The position numbers were made by a program, and so were the translations under genes. This document shows positions 1 through 14,500 of a DNA stretch of 64,000 nucleotides, in pieces (the first letter of the stretch is position 1; each line of letters begins with the position of its first letter). The notes beneath the pieces were generated by a model. The model was not told the origin of the DNA and did no database searches. It saw only the letters and a program-made list of their open reading frames with translations. The stretch is from Lophius americanus (Eukaryota > Chordata > Actinopteri > Lophiiformes > Lophiidae), in the NCBI GenBank assembly GCA_037951165.1, contig JBBDHG010000127.1, positions 3,357,001-3,421,000 on the forward strand, read 5' to 3'.

Positions 1-779
1 TTCCCTTGAAGGCATAATATTCTTATCAATCCACAGCATGTGCAATGCTATATCCACATGACAGCTGCAGGACTTTAGAATTTGACCAGCATTATCTGAC
101 AGTCTGTTGACCATCTGAATGGACTTTTTTCCAGTCAATTCTAGTCCATCTGCAGGACATAGCCTCTTTGAAATGAAACATTGTATAACATTTGTTACAT
201 GTTTATATTATGTTCAAAGAACTAAATAATTGCATATATATCATGGGTAAGGGCATACATACCACACAAAATAAAATAAATGCAATTGTAATCAAATTAA
301 CCACATTTAATTAATTTTTAATTATGAAGTGAACTGCCTTATGATATTTACCTCAACTAGCTCTAATTCATTCAAGTAGGCTCTGGGCCTGTTTGGTGGG
401 GGAGACATTAACTTAGCAGTAAGCCCACGCCGGTGAAGACCCCAGCAAAAAAATAAGGGTACTTGACTGAAAAAAGTTTTCACATGGGGGTATATTATTA
501 ATAAAAAAATTAAAACAACTTCTATATATGATGTAGCACTTCATTTAGGCACTTTGCTGGTTGACATGACTTGGTCAACAAAAGTGACTTTCTATTTCTT
601 ATAGCGTTATAAGCCCAATTTAGACATTCATGGAATTCATGTGACAAATTCATATGTGAATGAATGTGACACATCCGTTCCTACAGAATAACGCCAGGCC
701 ATTTTAATAACATCTTAATACATGCTGGGTCTGGTCTGTTAGATCATAAAAGATCAGAGAGGAGGACTTGTACCTGCAT
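1..779. other. Upstream flank of psd2, no gene seen
   Basis: AT-rich DNA with no protein-like open frame, no clear exon and no identified repeat. It may hold psd2 regulatory sites, but none can be named. Confidence 0.6.
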
Positions 780-1229
780 ATTAATCTTCTCTGCGGGCTA
801 CAGTATCTGATATCAACAGGCCCTCGAGACACGTCCCGTTCACACTCGCGCCAACCGCAGGAGAGTGAGGGTGCTACCGAGCACACCGAGGAGCGGAATT
901 ACAATTTCTCTGCTGCCATTCAAACACGAAGGGGCTCCGCGGAGAGGAGAAGGGGAGGCGGAGAGGACTGATCGGTTCAGTCTATTCATCAGTCAGCTTT
1001 CTAATCGCTCTACGGACCTCCCGCGTGACCCTTGCAGACTGCGCGGAGGCGCGAGACTACTCAACGGCTGGACGCTCACGCACACCGGTGAGGGGGAGGC
1101 AGTTGGGAAGGACAGTGAGCGTGAACAGAAAGAGGAGATGTCTGTAAGTGTTAGTCCCCGGTGTTGATGTGGAAAGGCAGAGGAGGAGGAGTGAGGACCA
1201 TCGTTCTCACCCTGTTACGGCTTTAACCG
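780..1229 (+). promoter_or_regulatory. psd2: Probable psd2 main promoter and noncoding first exon
   Basis: This stretch is richer in G, C and CpG than the AT-rich DNA around it. It ends at a strong splice donor (GTGAGT from 1230). No long open frame continues into the next exon. The first coding exon has an acceptor (CTGCAG, ending at 7946) followed by 74 nt of leader, so an upstream noncoding exon is required, and this is the best candidate. The transcription start cannot be placed from sequence alone. Confidence 0.55.
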
Positions 1230-3440
1230 GTGAGTAGAGAAATCTTACGGTATTCTGTCACAGACATAGGGTATTGAGTTTTTTCGTTTTTAAGCTATCT
1301 GCACTATTTTAGGGCTAACATCTCGGTTAGGACGTAGTTGCTGTGTAATCCCTGCTCAGATTTCAGGTCCTTTAGCTCGTTTTCTCAAGGGTCCGTTTTC
1401 TTGTTAATATGAGGCAAAAATGCGGCTACAGTCTGCTGCCTGCAGACTCTACCCAGTGTGAGAACAGTGTTTGTGCGGCTAACATAGAGATGCTCCGCGC
1501 GGGCCGTGGGATTTTATGGTAAGGGGTGTATTTCTTTCTCTCTTTCTCTGTTACCCTTATAAGAGGAAGGAGAAAGCTTCTTATTCCTGCTTTTAGGAGG
1601 GCAAGCAGATCTTGAAACGAGACCAAGGTCTATTTTGGAGGAAAAGAAAGAAACCGGCCTCATTTGATTTTGAACCGTGTCTCCCAGCCATCCTGTTGTC
1701 ATGGTTACTGGCTGGAGGAGGCTGAGAGAACATGGACACACAGAGGGAGAGAGACAATAACCCCTGTCTATCTTCTGTTTGTTTATGTGTTCTTGAGAGT
1801 ATTGGGAGACAATTTCTAAAAGAATGAGGCACAATTAATCCTTATCACACACTTTAAAATGTATCTTACACACAGTTCACAGTAAATGTATAATGTAAGC
1901 CTGTTTATGTATTATAAATTGACATATATACTATACATTTCTTGATCTGTTTGGCAGGACAAAACAGCTTCTGGCCTAGACCAATATTTGGCTCTTCAGA
2001 ATGTGGATGGTTTCTTTAAAATGTATGTTGAATAGAAGCTTTTTCACCCCAAACTCACTATTACTTTAATTATAGAAATTAACATGTCTAGTCAAGAGCC
2101 ATTGTAATTCATTCCCCCAATACAACTGTGGAATCCTCTCTGAAAAAGCGCAGCTCTCTCCAATGTGATAATATTGAACTCAAGGTGCCAAAAACCAAGA
2201 CACCGGCAGCAGCTCCTGTGTACATTTTCTTTTAATACTCTCTGTCGATGTCTCTTATTTTGCATCTGATTACTTTATCTGCACCGTCATTGGTGAGAAA
2301 ACAACAGCAACAAAACCCCTAACCCCTCACCAAAAAACATGCTAACCAGATATAGAATATACATATATCTTTGATAGCATGCATAACACATTAATACTAA
2401 TAACTGAAATAAAAAACAACGGTTTCGGTATCATTTGTAAGTCAAGCAGGCCATGTTGTGTGTCCCTGTGTGTGGCATTGTTAAGAGTGGACTTGCATGA
2501 CAAAGCTGAACTGTCTTGGGAAATACAATTGCCCAAAACAAGAGAAATCACCATACCACTTTGATTACGTATCTAGATGTTAGAATTTATAACGACAAAA
2601 TGCTAGTGGATGTGTGACCTTGACAGCATAAAAGTGACACATTTGGGTAATCTGAAGGTGCTAGTTGACTGTTTTGCTCCAGTCGGCTGGTGTCGCTAGC
2701 TGGAAGCTCGACTGTCATACTGGTGCGACTTTAGGGCAGGCTAGGAAAACACCCTGGACTGCGTCCAACATCTTATTTTCCTCCTTTCCTGTCACAAGCG
2801 AACAATAAGGAAATTATCATTCTTCCTTACCGTCTGCCTCTGCACAACGGCATTTTTGTGAGGTTACTCTGTCTGTGCAGTGTGTGTGTGTGGCTGCCGT
2901 GCCAGCACTGCGCCTAGCCTGCATATTATGAACAGGGTCAGTAGGTCATTAATAGTATGTAACTGCAGTGTGAGCGAGAAGAGGACGAGGAGGAGAAGGG
3001 GAGAGGAGGTAATCTTCAGTAATCAGTTTTGATCATTATCCATCAGCGTTCAGCTGATAACTTCATAAATGTATTGTGATTTTTTAATTAACTCCTCATG
3101 AGAAGTATTTAGAAGATTGTCCTACTGGTCAAGGTGTCTATAATGATACCCTACTTGTTCGGTTTGTAGTTCTGTCTGATTTCTCCCATCTTTCTCCGAT
3201 GTTGATTTCCAAGGGGGAAACTAGAATGGAAAATGAAACATAAAATGAAAACTGTACTGCTTTTGTGTCTCTATATGAACGGCTTATTGAGGTAATGTTT
3301 TACATCCCAGATGATGAGACTATCAACCCAATGTCATTGACTTCAGTGAAGCACCTACATTATGTTCTTAACAACACTCCACAATACTTTGATGCCTGTC
3401 AGTAGGAAAACCTCTTTGTAAAACAACAAACATCACTACA

Positions 3441-3491
3441 GATGGATGGATGGATGGATGGATGGATGGATGGATGGACGGACAGACGGAC
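3441..3491 (+). repeat. (GGAT)n microsatellite
   Basis: About ten GATG/GGAT units followed by GACGGACAGACGGACAG, in psd2 intron 1. Confidence 0.95.
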
Positions 3492-4065
3492 AGTTAGAGA
3501 ATAACCATTAGGTAGAAGAAGGCTTAATGCTTTATTATGTAATGTCTATGATTTAATCACTTCTTGTTGAAATATTGTAAATTGTATAAAATTGTTTTAG
3601 AAATGTGCAACATGATTTTCTTCCCCATTGTGCTGTGCTGTCATTGGTTAATTCTTTGGATAATCCCCTCTTCTGGGCGGTCTTGTAGTCATTCATTGCA
3701 AATAACATCTGGCATTGGCACAATTCCACTTTAATAGGAAAGAATTCGGGTTGGGATGGTATGTTGGGATTTGTTGCCAGGTATACAGTATTTCTGAACT
3801 GTATATTTACTAGGGGGTAGGTATATATTTTTTGTGTTTAATGCTGAAGGACGAACTCTGCTCATTTGTGACACTGTTGACAGTATTACATTATGTTTCA
3901 ATATATATAGTGTCATAGCCTTTACATCATAATACCATAGTGAGATTAATAATGCCATCTGGATTTGGTTACTACAGATTTTGATTGCATTACTAGATGG
4001 AGGCATGGCATTTCAAAGGTATGGCTCCAAACCATGCAGAGACGGTCCATTACTCTTTCTTGCAT

Positions 4066-4440
4066 GTCATACGATACGATATACTTTATTGTCCTCAGAG
4101 AGAAATTTGTGTAGGAATCACATGCTGTGCAAATTGAAGCATCCACAGTTGTAACAGAACAAATCACGCTAAATTTAAAATAGAATCCGCCGTACCAAAA
4201 CACTACATATATTGCACGAAATCCTTATTGCACATACAGAATATTGCACATCCATTGCACATGACAAGTATTACACACAGCCGACTGTAAAATTCCACAG
4301 AAACTATTGCCCGATGCCTAAAGCCTCAAGCAGCATTGTCTAAACGTTTGATGGACGTAGGAACAAATGAGTTTTAAAAAGGTTTAATTTGCAGTTGGGA
4401 ACTCGGTATCATCGGTCAACAGAATGGCAACAACAAGAAT
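4066..4440 (-). repeat. Probable LINE 3'-end fragment, minus orientation
   Basis: It starts with ATACTTTATTGTCCTCAGAG and contains several TTGCACAT runs and GGAACAAATGAGTTTT. This is the layout I know from dispersed teleost LINE 3' ends. No coding remnant was recognised. Confidence 0.45.
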
Positions 4441-7067
4441 ACCTATATGTTCTGTTTCAGAAGCATTATTTAAAGAATTTTGCCCCAGGCTGCTAGTACT
4501 ACTGTCTAAGTAGCTCTGTGAAGGCATGGTAATGATATTGTAGTTGACAAAAAATTCTCAATATTTTAGCCTAAGAGATACAACTATAAAGCTGATATGA
4601 ATGTCTTTTCCCACCTAGCGGCTTATTTTTATATTGTTCAAGTCATTGTATGATGAGAAATGTTGGAGCAAGTGGTTCTAAGGGTGAAATGGTACTCAAT
4701 TGGTCCCCCAAGTCATTTGAATGTAATTCTAAATTGCTGAAACAACCTTTTAAACCTTTTAAAGTCTGATCCAGCAAAAACGGGACGCAATGCAGCACAT
4801 GAGGTGGCCTCCTGGAGTTGAAACTGCTTTCTCTGGAGAAGTATTTTTAATTATGTTTGAAGCCTCCAGTTGGAATGGTGTTTCTCTGGGATCAATAAAT
4901 TACTCCACGCTACGTGTCTATGTGAAAGCATTGTGTATGTGAACCAGATATTGTGTGTGCCTGTGTGAGTGAGATAGAAATACAGACAGATATAAAAGGC
5001 ACTAGAGACGGAGAGGAGCTATTAGTTCCAGACTGGCCTTTTGTACAATATCATTCTAACTGCTTTGGTATTTTATATGGCGTTCCGGGGCTGTTTTAAC
5101 TGTATATATATGAATTAACATATATATTTACATATATATATATATGGCAGATGGTCTGATTGCAATTAAAGGAAATTGATAAGGCTTAAGAGTCTCTATG
5201 TGTTCCGCTGACAAAAGTGAAATGCACAAGTCTCTCGTGACGCAAAGACTGAGACACACACACATAATCAATTAGTCCCCAACAATGCCCACGTTTTTCT
5301 CCATCACTGGCTGTATTTTTCACATCCATCTATGTGGGGTGTCTAAGCACATCCGCTCTTTCTTTTCAGGGGTGGCATTCAAAGTGCTGTCCACTTTCAC
5401 ACGTCTCTTTTCTGCTGGCTATTTACCTTAATCACTGCAAATAAGAGGCAGAGAGAGAGAGGAAAGCTAAGTTGGTGAGATAGCAGCAGACATAATGTGG
5501 AACATATGAAGAGGAGAGAGTGGGAGAATAACAGGACACTGGAGACAGAGAGAGAGAGAGAATTCCTATTTTCTACGACTGGTTTCATAACTGTTCCCTG
5601 TTTTTCCATTTATGGAGCTGTGTAGCTCTTTTGTTTATATGTATATGGATGTGTGTTAATATGAGTAAAAATATTTATTTGTTTACGGATGACTAGTGTT
5701 TTTTTGTGAATATGAGCTCTTTTAGGCTAAGATGGAAAGATTATTTTAGTTTAGGGTGATCACAAATCTCTGATTGTTGAAGATGGTAAGCACACACTGA
5801 TCTGTGATCCATCAATAATTATGTTATAAACGTTATTCATACTGTGAACTGATGATTTCTGCAGATGGAACTCATTGCAACAAACTGGCTGGTGAATAAT
5901 AGATCATGTAAACTATGTCAATGTAATGAGTAGACCAATCCCTGCCCTCGGTCTTACAGATATTTTTCTGGCGGATCAGTCAGAACATCTTTTAAGAACA
6001 TCATACTTTCAACAGCAGTAAGAGGGAGAAAGACAAGACAAAGCTAGCAATGGAACACACCCATGCTTTTTCACATATTTGACCATAATGTGATGAGAAT
6101 GCTGACTCATTCTTTGCTCTCAGCAACTATGATGTATAACTTGATACTGTCGTACCATTTGGAAGTGAAATGGTATTTTGTAGGAGGCAAGATTGAAACA
6201 ATTAAGCATTTCCCAACTTCCTCTATTTTGCAGAAGTCTTCTTGCAGTGGTGATGACATACTTGGCTTTTCTGTTTTGCCCCCGCAGACTGAGCAAAAGG
6301 ACTTGGAAAAACATAGATACAAATGATCTTACATCATAGTCTACCCACAAATACTTCTTTCTTAACATCGTTATGGTTTTAATATCAAATAAAAACAGAA
6401 ATACCAGAAATTTCCCCCAATGATCTACAGACATTTGTTTGCAGGATTCCATATGTTCATTCCAGCCTAACTAGGTCCATACTTGCATCTGTATGCTATC
6501 AGAGAATCTTTGAACCCCATTACATTTTTTATTGTGGACGCTAGGAGGGCCCTGCTGTGGATGATTCAGCAGAGAAGCCTGATGTGGCGAACGACTCTGT
6601 CCCAGGCAGACTGGGTTGTATCCTGCATGGCTGCAAAAGCATATCGTAGCACATGTAGTTTTGACAGTTGCACTTCATCTTGTTTATGCCTGAAACATTG
6701 TGCTGAATGTTTTCTTTTTCAGCACTGCTCTGTCTCCTTTTCTTCTCTCTTTTTTCAATAATGTATTATGATAATGTATCAAATGTATCTATTTTTAGGG
6801 TGCCTACAGTCCAATAGCCACAACTGGAAATTAGGAATATAGGCTTAAGTTGCCCTATTTACTTTTCTTGTTATAGTCAATTAATGGGGATTATCCATGA
6901 CATTATAAATCAGTAAATAAACAAGAAAAAATAAATTCATTTTTTTCATAAGTGAGCTGAAACTGTCCTGACAAAGTAGATTTAAAAAAAATATATCATC
7001 AAAGTAATCTTATTATTGATATGTATGTTTTTATGGTAATTATATAACAAATTATATAATTATATAA

Positions 7068-7140
7068 AATTGCCCGGCACTTACACTGCAATTTCCCCGT
7101 TGTGGGACTAATAAAGGTTTATCTTATCTTATCTTATCTT
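7068..7140 (+). repeat. LINE-like 3' tail ending in (ATCTT)n
   Basis: TGCAATTTCCCCGTTGTGGG followed by ACTAATAAAGG and four TTATC units is a classic teleost L2/CR1-type terminus. It lies in psd2 intron 1. The body of the element is absent. Confidence 0.55.
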
Positions 7141-7946
7141 GCACAGTATGACAAATTCATGTAAAATACATTTTAAAATATTACAGTTGATTTAGATAGA
7201 AAGCTTCTTCTTGGCCTTGTTAACAGGAGTTGACATAAAAATCTCAAGCTTTTGATCCCATCACGCAATCCATCTCAGCAAATATGGAATGGTAGATGTT
7301 ATAATTTAGTTATGTTTCAAACCAGTGTATTGACTTTTCATTCACAACATTGTATTTTAAGTTTGTTCTTGACCGTTCTTGTAGATCCTTGTAGATGGGT
7401 CCGATTTATTTTAAAGCAGAATGGCAGCTAATAGTGTAGTTTATTAAACTTCCAATTTCAATAAGTTGAAATGCTTTCTGTTTTATTTTACATACCTTTG
7501 CCACGTTGTGTTGTATATCGCCATTTTAGACCTAACATCTCTCTTTTGCTATTGTCTGACTATATTCCCCTGCTTTTGACTTTATTAACCTATTAACCTC
7601 AATCTGCCCCAATTTGAAGTCTATTATTTTAAGATTATCTAGGTCTAAAGGACTTAAATGATATGACCGATGACAAATGATATTTAATGTGACATGAAAT
7701 AGGGGGAGTTTATATGCATGACATGACATGGCAGGACTGAACTTGCGATCACCTTTCTGTGAGGACTCAGCCTCTTTCGAAAGGGCAAACACACCGACTG
7801 AACTAGACTGAACCCTATGAGCTCTGTGACTTGCAAACAAGACTGGAAATAATCAGATGACTGATCCTTATCTGCTGTGTTTTAGTGATTTCATAACAAT
7901 GCCTTTCCTCACTCTCTTCCGTCTTTATATTTCATTTTCTCTGCAG

Positions 7947-8505
7947 AGGGTGCTTCCTGAATCTCTGGTCCTCATCTCTGGTTGGAGTTGACAGCTGCCC
8001 CTGCTTCAGTATAGAGCATCATGACCCAGGAGGGGCAGGCTCTGCCCTCTCCCACCCCACCAGAGAACCCAGTGGAGCCCACTCCAGATACCACTACCAC
8101 TGACCCACCCACAGAGACACACAACCAGGCAGAGCACGACAAGAAGGGGGTGAAAGAAGAGATAGAGGAGGGGATACAGCAAGAAGAGATCAGAGAGGGA
8201 AAGGAGGAGGCACAGCGGGGGACGTATGGGGAAGGAGAGGCGAGGGAAGGAGTAAAGCTTCAGGGAAGAGAGGGTGAGTTGAAAGTGGAAGGGATAAATG
8301 GCGCTGGTGATGAGAATCAACAAGCAGACGAAGGGGCGGAGACAGATAGGGAAGGGGCAAGCTGGGACCGAGGTTTAAATATGGACGTTAGCTCAAAGGG
8401 GGAAGGGGCAACGCAATATGAGGTGGAGGGGATGAACGCCAGTGAGGAGGAGAAGGAAGATGAAGAGATGCAACTGTTGGAAGAGGACCCACAACAAGAT
8501 GGGCG
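7947..8505 (+). CDS. psd2: psd2 exon 2: 5' leader end and first coding exon (residues 1-161)
   Basis: The acceptor follows a pyrimidine tract and CTGCAG ending at 7946. The 74-nt leader has no other ATG, so the ATG at 8021 is the natural start. It encodes an acidic, Glu/Lys/Gly-rich segment with no recognised domain. The donor is GTTAGT at 8506, which splits an Arg codon completed by the A at 9623. Reading on past the donor meets a stop at 8516. The coding strand is strongly purine-rich. Confidence 0.85.
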
Positions 8506-11500
8506 GTTAGTTGGCTAAATCATCTTTACTGTACTCTGTCTAAATATTTATTGGTTTTAAATCCCCAGGCCACAGCTTTTCACCTCTTGGTGACAAACCA
8601 TAATCATACATTTCAGCTGCACTGGGCAACGCACGTTTACATTTTAATATATCAAAGTGCCACTCATCCATACGGAAAATTTTGAGAAGCAAAATCTTTT
8701 CTCTTTTAAAAATGCCTGAAAACAAGAGGCCAAAAGATGAGCTGCAGGAGGTACAAAAAAGACAGATATGCAAGAAAGTCAAAATAACAGTCAGTTAATA
8801 CGAAAAGAGAATGACTACGGTGACAACACGGTGAAAACAATTAAAGAAAAAACGTACATTAAAAGGAGAGCATTAAGAAGCAAAGTAAAAAGATAAATAT
8901 TAGAGATAGTAAGAGAGAAATCACAAATATAAAAGATTAAAAGATGTCACCAAATCACAAGATAAAGGCATTAATCAAAAGGAATAAAACAAGACGACAT
9001 CCCACAAGGCAAGTAAAAGCCAATAGAGGATAAAAGAATGAAGAGGATGACATCATTTGTAATATTTTTTAACTAACAAAAAATGTTTTTTCAATCCCAG
9101 GAATTCATTTTTATTCCAACTACAGTGAAAGGTGTTCCAAAATGTGACAAAACATCTCACTTTGAGAAATCTGCTATGTGAGAGGTTAATTATCCTAACA
9201 GTGTTATTAAGCCTCTTTATCTCAATCTGTGATTATAAAAAGATTTCTGAGTTATTTTTGTCCAAACCAAAAAATAACTAGAGACCTTTCCTATCGGACA
9301 CATGGCGAGAGACAGTGTACACCTTAGTCAGTTCGCCAGGTCATCACAGAACCAACACGCAGAACCAACAACTGTTCATACTCACATTCATACATTACTG
9401 ATTTCTCATATTTGATCTTGCTTCAATTGTCAGTTTATACTATGGAGCTGAAATATGTTCCCTTTTTGCATACTTTGCCTGCACGAACAATGGCTTCAGC
9501 AATGAATATGAATGGTCTGCCTTGCATGAGTGCCAATCTCAACAAAGAAACTGCCACATATGAGTCATTTTTGAGAAATCATTACACATTATCTCTCTTT
9601 TTCTTTCTCCATGTTGAAATAGACTGGCAAATGGTATTGCTGGGAATGAAGATGATGATGAAGTGGGTGAGGAGGAAAATGGAGGCGACGAAGAGGGGGG
9701 CACTCCTACAAACTTGGATACTTTCAGCTCTAACTTTGAGACTACTGTAGAACAGGCCGACACAGAAGTGGAGGACGGGGAGGAAGATGCCCAGAAGGAG
9801 GGAGATGGGAGAGGAAATCAAGACAGTTTCAGCTCAGTGTTTGAGCAGCTTGTCGAGCAGGTTGATGTTCAAGAGGAGGAGGAGAGGGAGTTGGAGGAGG
9901 AGCGGGAAAAAGTTAGAGTGGCCAATAAAGACGGCTTCAGCTCCACATTTGAGCGCATCGTGGAGTCTGCCTTGCTCAGAGGTGGGACTTGCTACAGCAG
10001 CCTGGACTCTCTGGATGTGCTGTCACTCACAGATGAGACTGACAGCTGTGTTAGCTTTGAGGCTCCACTGACACCACTCATCCAACAGAGGTCACTGTTA
10101 CAAGGTCCTGAACCCCTGGAGCTGGAGCTGGCAACTCTTGTGGAGCAAGAAGGGGCTGAGGCTGTACCAGATACCCCAGGCAGTGACCCATTGGTTGAGG
10201 AAAGCACTGGAGCTGTGGCTGGATTAGGAGGAAGCCCACTGAGGACCACTATACCAGGGAGCAGGTCAGAATTTGTACTGAGCCAGCCTGGACGCTGGGC
10301 CCTCCTTAATGGATACCATACAGACTCCTTGGGAGCCATAGAAGGTGGAGGAGCCATGATCAGCTCTGTGAGGTAAGGAGAATAGTGTCATCTTATATTT
10401 CCTTCTTCTTGGACTTATACTCAGGTATTCATGTGCTAAGTATGGCATTATTTTACACAGATGTCTAATAGTGACTATTAGGATAAGAAAAATGATTTGA
10501 TGAAATATTATATCCAAAAGTTCAATGTCAATTGACATTATAATGTTGTTGTGTAATAATGTTTTGGCCACAGCTCAGGAACAGAAGGAAGGCTATGACC
10601 ATTTTTCAAATCTGGTTGGATACTGAATACTGCTGATTCAGTCTTGGATGCCCACCTTATAATCATCTTCGTACACACTATTATATTAATAACTTGCATT
10701 TTGCTATGATCTACATTTATTAACATCTATTATGTTCCCTTCAAACACATCTGTACATTTATTTGTCAGTGGAATCATAGATTTTAATTGTAATTGGACT
10801 GGTGCACAAATTAATACAACCAATTGTATTCTGTCGCTATTAAATAATTTTAAAATGTTTTCTGCAAATTAGTCCTAGGAATACTTCCACTTTGGTGAAA
10901 CTAAGCTTGACGTGCTTGCGTTGTGTCTTAAAACAACAGAATGAATGCTGTATTGATAGTTTTGATTGGTGTCTTTCTACAGAGAAAATGGTGGAAATCT
11001 TCTGTACATAATATAGATATAAAGTGTTGTTAGACGTAATTATTGTAATATGCGCTGACCTTTGTTAAATCAGCAGGTGGCGGGACCACGGTGAGTCACT
11101 GCGTGCCGTATTAGATCGAGGTGGTTGGTTCAGGGTTAATGTGGTTTTATGGCTATCCTCCAAACATTCAAACTCACAGTTTCCTCTTTGAAAAAGGGGA
11201 GAAGGGTAAGTGTTTGTGAACTAGGTTGTAGATTTTGTGCACTTCAGCTGAAATGTTACATTCAAACAACAGGCTTAAACGGCACAGAGACTGAAAGGCG
11301 AAACTGAAGAAATGAAATATAATGAGGGTGACTTTTCATATTTTTATGGACTCAGTTGGATCTTTTAAAGCAGAGCTATTGCATTTCAAATGAAACGGCT
11401 CCATCCCTTTCTGTTAGTGACTGACATTTTGATAAATTTATACCAATCCAATGGGTGAAGCAGACTGTGGGTGGGGTATATTTTTGCTTTTTTCATCTAC

Positions 11501-14500
11501 TTTTCTTATAGCATGCATGCACATTAGTAAGAGTGTATTCCAATTACAAAAGGTTCTTGCAAGTCCAAAGAGCTTGCTTGAACGGAATGAGAATTTGTGC
11601 ATGTGGTGGTTTATTATGAGGTATTGACACTTTAAATGTATACTGCAGCATGTACAAAATACACAGGGTGCCCCTTCCATGAACTTCACCGCAGGAATAT
11701 CCTTCACTTTGGACTGTTGACTTATTAAAGTTTCTACAACATGATCATGGACTCATTTACCTTGTCCATCACTTGGCATGGACCCCAAAGCATTGTGGAA
11801 ATACAACAATACAACAACGGTTGACACTAGTTTCTTATAACTAATTTCCTTGAAAGAAATAAAGAGGGTTGAGGAAGACAGTGGAGACAAGCCACTGAAG
11901 TAAAGAGAACCATATGGGGGAAATCAGTGTAACCCGACTTATGGCTTTAGGTCTGTCTGTCTGGCTTGTGTACAATCCCTTGGGTTTGTTCCCAAACCAT
12001 GCACAGCTTCAGTTTCTAACATACTTAAATACCAAATACAACTCTGACATGATCCCTTCAACTAAGTGCTGAGATTTGTTCAAGCCTTTTCCTGATGCTC
12101 CTACAACCCAGTATGAGTTATAGGATAAACGGAAAATTTTAGCTTCTTTACTTCTATTACTTCTATTTCCCTCCTCTCTCTCCCCCATCTACAGATGTTG
12201 TCTCTTAAGCACGAACTTGCTTCCTGACCACCAGCGCCAAGCTGAATGAGCTATTGTTTGTCATGACATCATCGTCTTTCAGCTTTCCTCTGCCCAGTAG
12301 GGTCTAAGAGTGAATGTGTGTGTAAACGAGCCATTATTGCTCGTTGGAAGCCAGCTTGCCAAACATATGAGCACTTAAATCTAGAGTGGATACATCTGCT
12401 TGTGAAAAGACTCAAAGGGATATTTTGGCTTTTAAAGCCACTTGCATTACACACCAATTTATCATGAATTAGAAATTATTGATGCCCATACAGCTTGAAT
12501 TTTTTAAAGTATATCAAAGTTTAGGGCTTCTAACACAATGCACAAATAGCAGTTGAAGTACAGTCAGGGTTTGTTTTGTATAGTCTCCAGATCACATAGG
12601 CAGTATTTTAAAAGAATTGCTTTTTAGCTTAATGGTGGCATTTCTAAATTGCAAAATACAAAGTAAAGCACCAGTAGTACCAAAGCTTGTTTTTTACATT
12701 GAATAAACAGAACAAACACAGCATATACAGATTAGAGAAATAGATTACAGTAATTTACTATTTTGATTAAAAATCAAATCTTAAAATCAATGAAATGTGT
12801 CAAAGCACCTCCAGCTCCTTTTTAAACTTATTACACTCCTTATGTCCTTTCTAGTTTGCATCACCTCCTCTTCCATTTCATCTGCAGTGCACTCATGCTG
12901 TGGCTTCTTATCTCTCATTCTTGTTCTTTCTTTACCTCCTTTCTTTCGAGTGGGTAATAACAGAATTGCACACTTACATATTTTGACAGCTATTTTTATT
13001 CAATGCAGGACAATAGCAGCTGCAATACAACGGATAATGCATGTTCCATCATCAGGTCAATCAAATGCCTAGCGGTTTTATGGCTCAGTAAATATGCTAT
13101 CTGTGGCCTGATTTTGTCAATGTTTGGAATTTTCATTCAAATTGTGTGTCCATTTTTGATGCTACCGCTTAGTAATCATATGTTTTTGCACTGCATTGCC
13201 CAAGTTTCATATGGAGATTTTACTTGGCACATTAGCTAATATGTTGTCATAAAACAAAGCATTAGACAAATTAAATTTGTAAACCTATGTTGACAGTAAG
13301 GGAATAGTCATCACCAAAGTTATTAGAATTCAGAGAGGATGCTGCAATCATCATGCCAGTTTCATGGCAATCTATCCAATAAATGATGAGATATCAAAAT
13401 AAACTGAATAACGGCATAGGAATGATCTAGTCATTATCAACAATCATTAGAGTTTCATCTCTGAAATCATAAATGTCTGTATCATATTACAGTTGATCTG
13501 AGAATTTTTCAGATATTTCATTTTGAACCTAAGTTTGCCACCAAGAGACTAATATTGCAACCGGTAAAGATACCACTGAAACCTTGCCAGCCTGGCTCAA
13601 AAGTCTTACAAGCCATTATTTCGCAGGGACCAAAATATGTGGGAGTTTAGGTAAAAAGACAGTTTAATCGCAATTAAAACACTGACCAGCAACAAAAAAA
13701 AAGAGCAGTTGATCAGCAAAATGCAGCTGAAGCCCTGTTGGAGTGCCCTGGATCACTTGTAAACATATATAACATACCTTTCATGAATGCATCAGGAATA
13801 CACCTTGCTACACTGAATTATTCCCAATATTTATGTGTATTTTGTATTTTTTTTATACCTGCATGAACACTTATGTGGTGCACAAATGTAAAGAAACACC
13901 AATGAATAATTTAATTTCACCAAAGCCATATAGTCAAATTCATTCAGACGGTCTCAAACTTATTATTTATAATTATGACCAAGGACAGTCCTAAAATTCA
14001 GACTTCAATAATAGACAGAGAGAAGGAGAGAGACTGGACAGATTGACAAGGTTTTGGTACCGGAGGCCGTGATATACAGTCATGTCAGAACCCATAATAA
14101 TAATAAGTAATTGAATGGGAAGTCGATGGTATGAGCATCTGTTTATATATGCAGGCCTTTTATTCACATTTGCAGAATCTCTGGCTGCAAATTTGCTGCA
14201 TGCATATGTTTCCATGTGTATCACTGTGGGAAACCCACTGTGGGTTTGTGCTCCTCCCCCCAACTCATAAGCCTACCAGAACTAAGCTCAAACAGAGCTG
14301 ATAAAAGCCAAGCGCGGTCATTTCCATATCAGAGAAGCAGCTCTGCCGTGTGGACTAATCTTTTTCATTTACACTGTCATGCACAGAAACACACACACGC
14401 AAAAACTCACAAACACACACATGCACACACACACACAAAAGAAAAATGGGCCTGAAGCATGCACGCGTCAACAAAAATGTGCATAATGCTCGTGCGTCCA

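Larger units (their letters stand above)
1230..7946 (+). other. psd2: psd2 intron 1
   Basis: Between the candidate noncoding first exon and the first coding exon. It contains the GGAT microsatellite, an antisense LINE end and an L2-like tail. TA-rich stretches occur near 5101-5146. No conserved coding exon was recognised. Confidence 0.55.

Noticed and set aside
8006..8323. 105-aa minus-strand ORF opposite psd2 exon 1
   Set aside because: It is the complement of the purine-rich psd2 coding exon, so a Leu/Pro/Ser-rich shadow.
9992..10357. 121-aa minus-strand ORF opposite psd2 exon 2
   Set aside because: It is a shadow of a well-supported coding exon on the other strand.
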